Assembly: GCA_014239255.1 (NCBI GenBank)
Contig: JAAZZE010000006.1
Span: 1 to 62,681 of the forward strand
Direction of reading: 5' to 3'
DNA: 62,681 nt
Source of the DNA: Gammaproteobacteria bacterium
Lineage (GTDB): Bacteria > Pseudomonadota > Gammaproteobacteria > Arenicellales > UBA868
Shown one piece after another: positions 36,816 through 45,380 of the stretch; within the stretch, counting starts at the first letter, position 1; every line of letters begins with the position of its first letter. Made by a program: the position numbers and the translations under genes. Under the pieces are notes generated by a model, which was given only the letters and a program-made list of their open reading frames with translations, was not told the DNA's origin and did no database searches.

Positions 36816-37441
36816 TGGATCTCCTTTGCTGCCGAACCCCGACAGAAGGCGGTCAAACTGGTCTCCAGCTCTCCGTAACCGGTTCTGATATGTTCGAATT
36901 CCAGTCCCAGGGATTGCGCTGCCGAGCGGGCACTTTCCAGAGTTTCCTTCGAGTCAGTCTGAGCAAGATATATCAGCTTGGTGTATGCCGAAAAGTAGGT
37001 TTCCAGAAGTTGTGGATGGCGTTTAATGCCAAGCTCCTCCATCACCAGTCGGTCAAAATGACGCGCCAGAAAATCAGTCAGATAGAAAATCCCAGGTTCA
37101 CGATCATGTCTGTCGAGAAAGGCTTGTGATCCCCAGAAAAACTCATAACAATGAGCACCAGGAAGCCTTTCTACCTGTTCTTCTGCGAGAACCGCATCCA
37201 GTGCACCTCCCGTACCACAGTCGGCATAAGCGACAAAAATAGAATCGAACGCATCTCGAAACTGCCGCACCCGTTCGCGCACCGCCGGGGCAATCAGGCG
37301 TGGGTGATTATGAAGACTTGCCGGAAGACACTGGATTTCAAGGTGGTGCCACTTGTTGAGTCGAACCAGCGCAGTGATCTCATGAGCCAACGCGCCACAG
37401 GCAATAACAAGACTCTTTCCTGACGACGACGTTGCGGGCAT
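36803..37441 (-). CDS. DUF1638 family protein (C1 operon)
   Basis: A 212-residue protein of unknown function. It shows conserved-looking cysteine and histidine sites: VIACGALAHEITALV, CLPASLHNHPRLIAPAV, VAYADCGTGGALDAVL and GAHCYEFFWGS. The spacing suggests a metal or cofactor site. DUF1638 genes occur near corrinoid methyltransferase systems in several phyla (family knowledge), and here it is flanked by the corrinoid protein gene (103 bp upstream) and the Virulence_fact gene (13-bp overlap). It could be a methyl donor-handling or corrinoid-loading protein; no activity can be assigned from sequence. Confidence 0.8.
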   Translation of the reverse strand: MPATSSSGKSLVIACGALAHEITALVRLNKWHHLEIQCLPASLHNHPRLIAPAVRERVRQFRDAFDSIFVAYADCGTGGALDAVLAEEQVERLPGAHCYEFFWGSQAFLDRHDREPGIFYLTDFLARHFDRLVMEELGIKRHPQLLETYFSAYTKLIYLAQTDSKETLESARSAAQSLGLEFEHIRTGYGELETSLTAFCRGSAAKEIQWQS

Positions 37442-37544
37442 AACCTTTCTCTCGCAAATAGGTGACGGCGTTCTTCACATCCAATATGGAAGATGGAATT
37501 TAGCGAGGAAACGCTAGGTCAAACCACTGCCAGCCGATGCTAAG

Positions 37545-38252
37545 TTATGCAGATTTTCGCCGCGCCCTGAGCTCAGCAATCATTTGCTTGGCAGTCTCCA
37601 CCGCGACCGCCGCATCGCGGCAGTACGCATCAGCCCCGATGGCCTGACTGAATTCCTCATTCAACGGAGCACCTCCCACCAGCACAACATAGTCATCGCG
37701 CATACCCTGTTCAACCAGGGTATCGATCACTACTTTCATGTACGGCATGGTGGTGGTAAGCAGTGCCGACATACCAACTATATCCGGTTTGTGTTCCTCA
37801 ATCGCGGCCAGGTAATTTTCCACCGGGTTGTTGATGCCGATATCAAAGACTTCAAAGCCTGCGCCCTCAAGCATCATTCCAACCAGGTTCTTGCCGATGT
37901 CGTGAATATCACCTTTGACCGTGCCGATAACGACAGTGCCAATCGATTCTGCACCCGTCTCTGCCAGTAGTGGCCGTAGGATCGCCATGCCGCCTTTCAT
38001 CGCATTCGCAGACATCAAGACTTCCGGTACGAAAAGAATTCCGTCACGAAAATCGATACCGACGATACGCATACCCTCGACCAGGGCATCAGCCAGAAGC
38101 TTGTCTGGCGCCCAACCCCTTTCCAGGAGAATATTAGTCCCCTCTTCAATCTCCTCTTTGAGGCCGTCATAGAGATCGTCATGCATCTGCTCGACGAGCT
38201 CTTCGTCAGACAGGCTTTTTAGATCCAGATCATCCTCTGACTCATCACTCAT
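37545..38252 (-). CDS. Corrinoid (B12-binding) protein of a methyltransferase system
   Basis: A 235-residue MtxC-type corrinoid protein. The N-terminal helical cap (SDEELVEQMHDDLYDGLKEE) is followed by the B12-binding Rossmann domain with GTVKGDIHDIGKNLVGMML, whose histidine is the lower cobalt ligand, then VGMSALLTTTMPYMK and VLVGGAPLNEEFS. It should carry the methyl group between an unknown methyl donor enzyme and the MeTr-like protein. ATG 38252 is preferred over ATG 38279. It is the first gene of the operon. An acidic linker SDESEDDLD opens the protein. Confidence 0.92.
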   Translation of the reverse strand: MSDESEDDLDLKSLSDEELVEQMHDDLYDGLKEEIEEGTNILLERGWAPDKLLADALVEGMRIVGIDFRDGILFVPEVLMSANAMKGGMAILRPLLAETGAESIGTVVIGTVKGDIHDIGKNLVGMMLEGAGFEVFDIGINNPVENYLAAIEEHKPDIVGMSALLTTTMPYMKVVIDTLVEQGMRDDYVVLVGGAPLNEEFSQAIGADAYCRDAAVAVETAKQMIAELRARRKSA

Positions 38253-38476
38253 CGCAGGGACCACCTTGGTTGGCATCAATACTGGACACAGGACGGCATT
38301 CTAGATAGGAAGCCGAACAGAGTTGTTTTTGTGGCGACATGTCACCATCACAGGGCGACACTGTAGACCAATGCACTAATATAAAGGCCCCAGTCATCCC
38401 GCCGGACCGGGTATGTGCTGTGCTCAGAGTCAAATTCCGGTCTTGAGTCTCAGCAATGGCCTAACAGACAAGATTG

Positions 38477-39709
38477 TCAGGACATCCGTACAAATATTCC
38501 GGAGCGAGGCTTAGGATCAAAACAAGTCGACTTGGGCGGCATAACCTCGCTCGCGTCGGCAACCGCCATCAGTTCTGTCAATGAAGTCGGAAAACAGGCG
38601 AATCCCAGCTGCCAGCCCTCGCTACAGCGAGCTCGCAGGCCTTCTAGCCCGCTGTCGCCGGTCACGTAATCCAGCCGTGGATCGCCACGCACGTCACTAA
38701 TCCCCAATAAAGGCTCTAGAATGCGCTCCTGCAAAATAGAGACATCTAGATTCCGCATGGGTGATTTGTCCAACACCGGGCGACGCAGGGTGAGCAGTAT
38801 GGTCTGCCCATCCAATAGCATCAGGAACTGGCCGCGCTGTGCGGGGAACTCGGCAGCATGATCGTCGCTTATAGGCTCAACAACGAAGTCTTTCGCCAGT
38901 TCGGTCAGTAGATTGGTTGTAGTTCTGCCGCCCAAATCCCGCACGCAACGATTAAAAGCCAAAACCCGCAGTTGATCCGCTGGAAACAATGCGACCAGCA
39001 GATAATCCCACGGACCATCAGTCTTGCCGGTAGCCCGGCGACTGGCAGCATGTCGCAATGTCGAAGCTGCACGATGATGCCCGTCAGTCAGGTAGGTTGC
39101 ACCCATACCAGAGAATGCCTGGCAAAGGCCATCGCACTGTGAAGCATCGGTGACCCGCCACAACCGCTGGCAAACGCCATCCGGCAACACAAAATCTAGC
39201 ACTGGGTCGCCCTGGGTTACAGACTCAACTATCGCATCGATTTCTGTAGATCCGGCATATGCGAGACAGATCGGACTAGAACTCGCACCAACGATATCAA
39301 GATAACGGCTAAGACGCTCCTCATGCTCCTTACGGGTCTCTTCATGCCTGCGGATAGATCCATTCTGATATTCACCGACCGGGATCTCAGCGACCACACC
39401 AGTCTGTGTATGGCCATCAATACTAAGCTGGTAAATAAAAACAGCATCGGTGTCCGAGTCCCGGTAAGAGCCGTTTTTCAACATTGCCTGTAATTGCCGG
39501 GCATTACCCTCTAGGACTTGCGCTTCTGTCGGCCGCTCACTGATGGGGAAATCATCCGCTGCCTGCATAGTATTGATGTAATTTTTCGGATGAGTTTCGC
39601 AAAATATGCGCCGCTGTGCCGGACTCATCGAATCATAGGCCGGGCTCACCACTGCAATGGCATGCTGTGGAGCCACTACATACGGCCTGAAAGCGCGAAT
39701 CTGCGTCAC
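38477..39709 (-). CDS. DUF1015 family protein (linked to serine biosynthesis)
   Basis: A 410-residue protein of the DUF1015/COG4198 family. Visible marks are IRAFRPYVVAPQHAIAVVSP at the N-terminus, GSIRRHEETRKEHEERLSRY in the middle and YLTDGHHRAASTLRHAA, a DGHHR element like that of ParB-related serine kinases. DUF1015 genes commonly sit beside serA and serC, as here (35 bp after serC), suggesting a role in phosphoserine or serine metabolism; no serB is in the window. The start is GTG 39709 with a purine-rich GGGGGGA just upstream. Confidence 0.85.
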   Translation of the reverse strand: MTQIRAFRPYVVAPQHAIAVVSPAYDSMSPAQRRIFCETHPKNYINTMQAADDFPISERPTEAQVLEGNARQLQAMLKNGSYRDSDTDAVFIYQLSIDGHTQTGVVAEIPVGEYQNGSIRRHEETRKEHEERLSRYLDIVGASSSPICLAYAGSTEIDAIVESVTQGDPVLDFVLPDGVCQRLWRVTDASQCDGLCQAFSGMGATYLTDGHHRAASTLRHAASRRATGKTDGPWDYLLVALFPADQLRVLAFNRCVRDLGGRTTTNLLTELAKDFVVEPISDDHAAEFPAQRGQFLMLLDGQTILLTLRRPVLDKSPMRNLDVSILQERILEPLLGISDVRGDPRLDYVTGDSGLEGLRARCSEGWQLGFACFPTSLTELMAVADASEVMPPKSTCFDPKPRSGIFVRMS

Positions 39710-39744
39710 TTATCCCCCCTCTGACCTAATACGCAACACGAAAC

Positions 39745-40833
39745 TCAACCGGGGTGCGCTAAACGAAAAGTCGTCATGAAATCCGCTAACGCCTGCACAC
39801 CCTCGCGTGGCATCGCGTTGTAAATACTCGCCCGGCAGCCCCCCACGCTGCGGTGGCCCTTGAGATTCAATAACTTTTCCTCACCCGCTTGCGTCAGAAA
39901 AGTCTTTTCAAGATCTTCACTGGGCAGGCGAAACACCACATTCATCACTGACCGGGATTCGACATCTACTGGGCAATGGTAATAGCCATCGCTGGTGTCA
40001 ATTACCTGGTAGAGAATGTCCGCCTTTGCTTCAGCCTCACGCGCTACAGCGTCTATGCCGCCCCTGCCCTGCATCCATTTCAGAACTTTACCTAAAATGT
40101 AAATCGGGAAAACCGGTGGCGTATTAAACATGGAGCCCTTATCTGAGTGTATGTCGTAGCGAAGATACCGAGCGATGTCGCGGTTGTTGTCCTCGATCGC
40201 CGTCTTGCGGACGATCACCATTGCCATACCCGCTGGCCCAAGGTTTTTCTGTACACCACCGTACACCAGGTCAAAGCTTTCCCAGGGAATCGGTCGGGAC
40301 ATATAGTCCGATGACATATCAGCGACCAACGGTACGTCCACTTGCGGCCAGTCTCTAAAGCGGACGCCGCCGATAGTCTCGTTGGAGGTGATGTGCAGAT
40401 AACGGGTGCCCGGCTGAATCTCCAACTCACCGGATTTGGGCATACGGGTATAGTTACACCCCGCCCCATCCCAGGCGGTGTAGATTTCACCGTAGGGTTT
40501 AGCATCAGTGATAGCCCCCTTGCCCCAACTGCCAGAGTTAACGTACCCCCCTTTGCGCCCTTCACCCAGCAGGTTCATTGGCACCATCGCAAACTGCAGC
40601 GTGGCGCCGCCCTGTAGAAAAAGCACCTCAAAGTCTCCGGGAACCCCAAACACACTGCGGACCAGTTCAACCGCCTCCTCGTGTACCGCGACAAATTGCT
40701 TCCCCCGATGACTCATCTCTATCAGAGACATGCCAGCTCCCTGGTAATCAACGAACTCAGCCTGGGCCTCCTCAAGTACTGAAAGCGGCAACGTACAAGG
40801 GCCTGCGCTGAAATTGTGCATCCGTTCACTCAT
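39745..40833 (-). CDS. serC: Phosphoserine aminotransferase
   Basis: A 362-residue PLP enzyme that converts 3-phosphohydroxypyruvate to phosphoserine. It starts RMHNFSAGPCTLPLSVLEEA and continues EMSHRGKQFVAVHEEAVELV. The PLP lysine is in LVYGGVQKNLGPAGMAMVIV. The C-terminus LKGHRSVGGCRASIYNAMP is typical. Length is normal. It follows serA by 27 bp and precedes DUF1015 by 35 bp, making a serine operon. Confidence 0.96.
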   Translation of the reverse strand: MSERMHNFSAGPCTLPLSVLEEAQAEFVDYQGAGMSLIEMSHRGKQFVAVHEEAVELVRSVFGVPGDFEVLFLQGGATLQFAMVPMNLLGEGRKGGYVNSGSWGKGAITDAKPYGEIYTAWDGAGCNYTRMPKSGELEIQPGTRYLHITSNETIGGVRFRDWPQVDVPLVADMSSDYMSRPIPWESFDLVYGGVQKNLGPAGMAMVIVRKTAIEDNNRDIARYLRYDIHSDKGSMFNTPPVFPIYILGKVLKWMQGRGGIDAVAREAEAKADILYQVIDTSDGYYHCPVDVESRSVMNVVFRLPSEDLEKTFLTQAGEEKLLNLKGHRSVGGCRASIYNAMPREGVQALADFMTTFRLAHPG

Positions 40834-40860
40834 AATTCTTGCTCCGCGAAAAAATCAACA

Positions 40861-41829
40861 CTATGCCTGGCCGTTGACACAGTGCAGAACCTGCCCTGCG
40901 CCAAAGGCTTCAATGATCTCCAATACACCATCAGCTACCGCTGCTTGGGCCTGATCGGTCGAGGCACCGATATGGTGTGTACCGTAGACGTTAGCATGCA
41001 TGGCCAATTGCGAATCAAAAGATGATTGGCCTGCTGCGGGCTCATCGGCGTACACGTCGAGTCCACCACGCACACCTTTTTCATCCATCGCTTTAAGCAA
41101 GGCGGCTTCGTCTATCACGTCGCTGCGCGATGCGTTCAGGATAATGGTTCCCGGCTGCACCGCCGCGAGAAAAGTGCTGTCCACTAAGTTCCGAGTTTCA
41201 GGTGCTGCTGGGACATTCAGGCTGAGAATATCGCAACATGCCAGCAGCGTTGACAAATCTGGCACTGTCTGTAGTTCGAGCTTGCTGATTTGCTCTTGCA
41301 TTTCCGGTTTACGATCGGGTTTATCTACAACGTATACATGAATACCAAAAGCACGGGCCCGCTGTGCAACAGCAAGGCCTATGGCACCCAGGCCCACGAT
41401 GCCCATATGGCGACCGTATAAGCCTTTCGCTGCAGCATACTTTTTCTTGTTCCATTGGCCCGCTCGCAAGTCAATTACGTTATCGGGAATATTGCGGTCG
41501 ATAGCTATCAGTAAGCCAATGACCAGTTCAGCGACCGCTATGGCATTTTTTCCTGGCACGTTACAGACCGGAATCTTACGAGTTGCAGCGGCTTCTTTAT
41601 CAATCGTGTTGGTTCCAGCACCTGCGCGAATCACAAGGCGCAATGCCGCCGCAGCGGCGATTGTCTCGCCGGTCACCCGGGTGCTTCTAACAACCAGCAC
41701 TTCGGCATCGCCAATTGCCTCTACCAGGGTGTTACCATCCAAGTCCGGTTGAGAAACACATTCGTGACCCTGCTGGCACAGTTGTGTCATTCCCGAATCT
41801 GGAAACTTATCAGCAAAAAGAATCTTCAA
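40861..41829 (-). CDS. serA: D-3-phosphoglycerate dehydrogenase (short form)
   Basis: A 322-residue D-2-hydroxyacid dehydrogenase. The nucleotide fold is HMGIVGLGAIGLAVAQRARA; the catalytic set includes INASRSDVIDEAALLKA and GTHHIGASTDQAQAAVADG with the histidine. It lacks the ACT/ASB regulatory domains of longer SerA enzymes, so feedback control by serine is not expected. The operon with serC supports 3-phosphoglycerate as substrate. The start is TTG 41829, directly after GGAGGT; the spacing is short but no better start was seen. Confidence 0.88.
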   Translation of the reverse strand: MKILFADKFPDSGMTQLCQQGHECVSQPDLDGNTLVEAIGDAEVLVVRSTRVTGETIAAAAALRLVIRAGAGTNTIDKEAAATRKIPVCNVPGKNAIAVAELVIGLLIAIDRNIPDNVIDLRAGQWNKKKYAAAKGLYGRHMGIVGLGAIGLAVAQRARAFGIHVYVVDKPDRKPEMQEQISKLELQTVPDLSTLLACCDILSLNVPAAPETRNLVDSTFLAAVQPGTIILNASRSDVIDEAALLKAMDEKGVRGGLDVYADEPAAGQSSFDSQLAMHANVYGTHHIGASTDQAQAAVADGVLEIIEAFGAGQVLHCVNGQA

Positions 41830-42047
41830 AATACCTCCGTGTCATAATTTGCATCACTACGCTTACTGTTTCCGCGTTATTCTACGTTCGCCTTCAAATA
41901 TTGAATACTCCCCCAGCGTACAATTTTGTGTGAAAGGCGGCAAATGTCACAGCTAAACAAAGAAAATTTGAACCACCCAAAATTTTTGTTATCGTCTACT
42001 GTGGTATGCGCTTATAAGTATGGGTCTAACCTTCCCATGTCTACAGT

Positions 42048-42896
42048 TTGGTGCTGATTGAAACTACCGTTTTGGTTCTTGGCGCAGCACTGCTGCATGC
42101 CGCATGGAATACCCTGGTTAAAACCGCCGCTGACCCTTTGGTGTCAGTGGGCGCCCTCAGCCTGGTCACCGCAGCCGCAGGGCTATTGCTGGTCTTGGCG
42201 GTCCCAATTCCAACACTTACTGCACTACCCTACATGGCAGGTTCGGTCGTCCTTCATTTCGGGTATTACCTGTTTCTGGTCAGCGCCTACCGGGTAGGTG
42301 ACTTAAGCCACGTCTACCCTATTTCACGAGGCAGCGCTCCGCTGCTGGTAGCCCTCGGCGGCATTGTAATTGCCCAGGAACAACTCCCGGTACTGACGCT
42401 GTTTGGTATCGTGATTACCAGCATCGGCATCATGTTACTGGCCATATCCGGCGCTAACTCGAAAACACGAAATCATCGATCAACATCGCGAGCCCTTATT
42501 ACTGGGGGCTTTATTGCCGCCTACACATTGGTCGATGGGTTGGGCGTACGTCAGGGCGAGGTTGCATTATCTTATATCGGTTGGCTGTTCCTCATGAACG
42601 GACTCGTCTTTGGTCTTTTTGTTTTTCTTCGACGTCCAGCCGAAATGCTGAGCTTGTGGCGCGAGGATACCGCGCGGGTCGTGGGCGGAGGAATAGCGAA
42701 AGCGATCGCCTACGGCACTGTTATATTTGTTATGTACTACAGCCCGATGGCTGTGGTAGCAACACTGCGCGAGACCAGCGTCATCATGGCAGCGTTGATT
42801 GGCGTTTACTTCCTGCGCGAGCCTGCTGGCAGGCTGCGTATTGCGGCTGCACTGCTGGTGGCGATCGGAGTAATCGCGATGAATCTACCTAGCTAA
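42048..42896 (+). CDS. EamA-family (DMT superfamily) transporter
   Basis: A 282-residue protein of ten predicted membrane helices in two EamA repeats. The first repeat shows GAALLHAAWNTLVKTAADPL and DLSHVYPISRGSAPLLVALG; the second shows GFIAAYTLVDGLGVRQGEV and the closing AALIGVYFLREPAGRLRIA. It probably exports or imports a small metabolite; the substrate is unknown. The start is TTG 42048 or the adjacent GTG 42051, with no strong ribosome site. It is divergent from serA and faces a decayed livF fragment. Confidence 0.82.
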   Translation: MVLIETTVLVLGAALLHAAWNTLVKTAADPLVSVGALSLVTAAAGLLLVLAVPIPTLTALPYMAGSVVLHFGYYLFLVSAYRVGDLSHVYPISRGSAPLLVALGGIVIAQEQLPVLTLFGIVITSIGIMLLAISGANSKTRNHRSTSRALITGGFIAAYTLVDGLGVRQGEVALSYIGWLFLMNGLVFGLFVFLRRPAEMLSLWREDTARVVGGGIAKAIAYGTVIFVMYYSPMAVVATLRETSVIMAALIGVYFLREPAGRLRIAAALLVAIGVIAMNLPS

Positions 42897-42915
42897 TCAA
42901 GGCCGGCAACACTGC

Positions 42916-43110
42916 CTAGCTTCCAAGAAACAGCTCTCCCACCTTTGAGTTCTGGAGTAAATCGTCATCCTTGCCGGCAATACAATCTGCCTCGATACCA
43001 TGACATATCCAATGTCGGCCAACTCCAGGTCTTTCTTGGATTTCTGCTCAACAGTAATGACGGCCTTACCTTCTTAATGTTGAAGATCGTGCATCAGAAA
43101 TCTCCTTGGC
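42916..43110 (-). pseudogene. Remnant of a LivF-type ABC ATPase gene (C-terminus)
   Basis: On the minus strand, one frame gives EGKAVITVEQKSKKDLELADIG then YVMVSRQIVL, which matches the region after the Walker B/H-loop of LivF (VEQnarkaLeiADrGYVl). The next frame continues AGKDDDLLQNSKVGELFLGS and a stop at 42916, the classic LivF ending (LLxxxxVxxxFLG). A frameshift near 42975 and an in-frame TAA near 43076 break it, and everything before the H-loop is missing. It fills the gap between the EamA and FKBP genes. The intact liv operon lies 15 kb away and has its own livF, so this is from a second, lost copy. Confidence 0.75.
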
Positions 43111-43131
43111 CGAGTGCCCGGCAGTCCCAAA

Positions 43132-43824
43132 CTACTTGATCTCGCGCAACTCGATCTCAAAAACCAGAGTCTCCTCAGGACCAATAGCTCCGCCAGCACC
43201 AACGCTGCCATAGGCAAGTTCCGGCGGGATCACCACCTCCCACCGTGATCCCTCAGACATCAGTTGAAGAATCTCCTGCCAGCCAGGAATAATGCCACCC
43301 AAGCTGAATGTCGCAGGCTGGTTACGTTTGAACGAGCTATCGAACTCGGTGCCGTCAATCAGCGTACCGCGGTAATGCACGACCACAGTGTCACTTGCCT
43401 GTGGCTGTTTTCCACCTCCTTCGACCAAGACGGTGTAAAGAATCCCGCTGTCTGTTGTACGCACGCCTTCGCGCTGTCCATATTCAGCCCGGAATGCAGC
43501 CCCGGCGCTGGCACTTCCCTGCGACTTTGCCATTGTCTCCTCCTGTGCGTGCTTTCGCGCTTCGGTGATCGCTGCTGCCATCTGCTGATCCGTCATTGCC
43601 GGGGCACGCCCTGCAAGTACGTCTTCAATTGCCTGCGCCAGTTGCACCGGATCCAAATCGAGATTATCGGCCTTCATCTGTTGTGCAATCTGACTGCCTA
43701 TCTGAAACCCTAGGGCATAACTGAACTGCTCGCGCGAGGTTTGTGGCACATCATCAGCCATAGCCAACGACCCAATCAGTAGGGCCACCGATAATGAGGT
43801 AACGGATAAAACGATCTTTGTCAT
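43132..43824 (-). CDS. FKBP-type peptidyl-prolyl cis-trans isomerase (FkpA/Mip-like)
   Basis: A 230-residue protein with a signal peptide of about 23 residues ending SLAMA, an FKBP N-terminal dimerisation segment (QFSYALGFQIGSQIAQQMKA) and a C-terminal FKBP domain (VVVHYRGTLIDGTEFDSS, GWQEILQLMSEGSRWEVVIP, ELAYGSVGAGGAIGPEETL). It should act as a periplasmic prolyl isomerase and folding helper. Its ATG overlaps the stop of the CDF transporter gene by 4 bp. Confidence 0.93.
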   Translation of the reverse strand: MTKIVLSVTSLSVALLIGSLAMADDVPQTSREQFSYALGFQIGSQIAQQMKADNLDLDPVQLAQAIEDVLAGRAPAMTDQQMAAAITEARKHAQEETMAKSQGSASAGAAFRAEYGQREGVRTTDSGILYTVLVEGGGKQPQASDTVVVHYRGTLIDGTEFDSSFKRNQPATFSLGGIIPGWQEILQLMSEGSRWEVVIPPELAYGSVGAGGAIGPEETLVFEIELREIK

Positions 43825-44945
43825 AGGTCTTCTAATTCTCTGGGGTTGGTTTCAGGCTGCAACGACTTATCTTCAACGATGCCCTGCACTTCAATAGTGA
43901 CATGCGACACCCGGGGGCAACGCTCACGAAGTTGGGCTTCGAGTTCATCAATTATACGTTCTATGCGCTCCAAGGTCGCCTGAACCGCAGCACGGTCGGC
44001 GACGTAGGACTGAAGCGCAGGGTCTGAGCGGCGTGACTCAGGCAATGCAGCCAGTAATGCTGTCTCGTGCTTATCAATTTGATCACGTAATCCCGCAAGA
44101 ACTGCCTCTTCGCGCATCTCGACTTCGGCAACCAGTACGGTGTGATCCTCGTCTACGACGATGCTACGTAGATCGTGGTATTCCTCGACTTCACGGTGCG
44201 CCTTGGCGATTGTCTCGAAAATTCTTTCCGCCTCGCGATCTCGCACATCCGACAGAAACCGCATATTGATGGCACCCAGTATAATTGCCGTAACTCCCAG
44301 CATTAGTGCAATAGCAATAGAAAACCCGACATCCCAACCTGCATTACCCGTCAGTCGGGATAAGGCAATGCCGCAACTCGCCAACATCAGTCCGGTAACC
44401 GCGATTGCATCCTCAAGCACCACTGCCAGCAGGGTCGGATCACTCGCCCGAAACAATTTTCGCCAAGGCGACAGCGATTGTAAGCGTGCACGACTGGAAA
44501 ATTCCGCCCAGGCGATACGCAACACGTAACCCTCAACAACGAACGCGATCGCCAATACTACAGCTGCCAGCCAGATCGAGTCGATATTGAAATCGCCGAT
44601 GGCAATAACAGAAACCCCAACGCCTTCATGCAACTGGTGCCAGGCATGCCAGGCATGCGCCAACCCAAGCCCGCAGCCGATTGAGAAAAGGCCGATGGCG
44701 CTCCAGAGATTCCAAAGGTATTTTTTCTGCCCGTGACCGAATGCGTAACGGGCATCGGCCTGCCGTTTGCCCTGGGCCAGGCCAATCAAAAGAAATACCT
44801 GATTCAAGGTATCCATTAAGCTATGCACTGCCTCGTTCATCATGGCAGCAGAGTGAGTCGGCAACGCAACAGCAAATTTGAGTATGGTTAAAAGTGCGTT
44901 ACCGAAAATTGCACTCAAGACGGCGCGCCGGGAGCCAGAAGTCAT
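43821..44945 (-). CDS. Cation diffusion facilitator (CDF) metal transporter
   Basis: A 374-residue inner-membrane protein. The CDF metal site residues are seen in MMNEAVHSLMDTLNQ (helix 2) and VVLEDAIAVTGLML (helix 5), preceded by FGHGQKKYLWNLWSAIG. The cytoplasmic C-terminal domain (VVDEDHTVLVAEVEM) is followed by a longer than usual helical region with QATLERIERIIDELEAQLRE. The overall type resembles ZnT9-like CDF proteins. Likely substrates are zinc, iron or manganese; not determinable here. It is coupled to the FKBP gene by an ATGA overlap. Confidence 0.88.
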   Translation of the reverse strand: MTSGSRRAVLSAIFGNALLTILKFAVALPTHSAAMMNEAVHSLMDTLNQVFLLIGLAQGKRQADARYAFGHGQKKYLWNLWSAIGLFSIGCGLGLAHAWHAWHQLHEGVGVSVIAIGDFNIDSIWLAAVVLAIAFVVEGYVLRIAWAEFSSRARLQSLSPWRKLFRASDPTLLAVVLEDAIAVTGLMLASCGIALSRLTGNAGWDVGFSIAIALMLGVTAIILGAINMRFLSDVRDREAERIFETIAKAHREVEEYHDLRSIVVDEDHTVLVAEVEMREEAVLAGLRDQIDKHETALLAALPESRRSDPALQSYVADRAAVQATLERIERIIDELEAQLRERCPRVSHVTIEVQGIVEDKSLQPETNPRELEDL

Positions 44946-44987
44946 AGTTGCTGAAATCCTGGTTACTTGTAATGGTCAGGCAATAGA

Positions 44988-45002
44988 TGCCTGTACCAGG
45001 CA
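44988..45002. repeat. Short inverted repeat in the CDF/Trm112 divergent region
   Basis: TGCCTG and CAGGCA form a perfect 6-3-6 dyad in the 130-bp region between divergent genes. It may be an operator; no regulator can be named. Confidence 0.35.
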
Positions 45003-45075
45003 CCCGGAGTATACTTAGTTAGATAATACAAGTTACAACCCATCCATGAGTATCCGGCAGACCCTCTGAGACTCT

Positions 45076-45342
45076 ATGCCTATAGACCGCAAACTTCTGG
45101 AAATCCTCTGCTGCCCGGTTAGCAAACAAGCACTGACCGTGCTCAGTCTTGAGCAACTGACTCTGATAAACAAACAGATCGCTGCGGGGAGTATCGCCAC
45201 TGCCGATGACAAGGTCGTAACCACGCCACTGAATGAGGGGTTAATCACTAACAACCAGCAGCGAATCTACCGGATAGATGACAACATACCGGTTATGCTG
45301 GAAAAAGAAAGCATCCCCGCAGACCAATTCGACGGACTATAA
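45076..45342 (+). CDS. Trm112/YcaR-like small protein
   Basis: An 88-residue protein starting PIDRKLLEILCCPVSKQALT and ending RIYRIDDNIPVMLEKESI, the two conserved stretches of the bacterial Trm112/YcaR family. Many homologues have CPxC at the first site; here it is CCPVSK, and no second cysteine pair exists, so zinc binding is unlikely. Bacterial members are small, often linked to lipid A genes or methyltransferases, with roles not firmly known. It stands alone, convergent with sat. Confidence 0.82.
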   Translation: MPIDRKLLEILCCPVSKQALTVLSLEQLTLINKQIAAGSIATADDKVVTTPLNEGLITNNQQRIYRIDDNIPVMLEKESIPADQFDGL

Positions 45343-45380
45343 CGACTGCTCCGGGCAACCTACTGGATAGCCCCGAAGTA

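Noticed and set aside
38253-38476. Cobalamin or folate riboswitch before the corrinoid operon.
   Set aside because: No B12-box-like or THF-aptamer consensus could be found on the minus strand; the leader has GTCGCC repeats but no convincing pairing.
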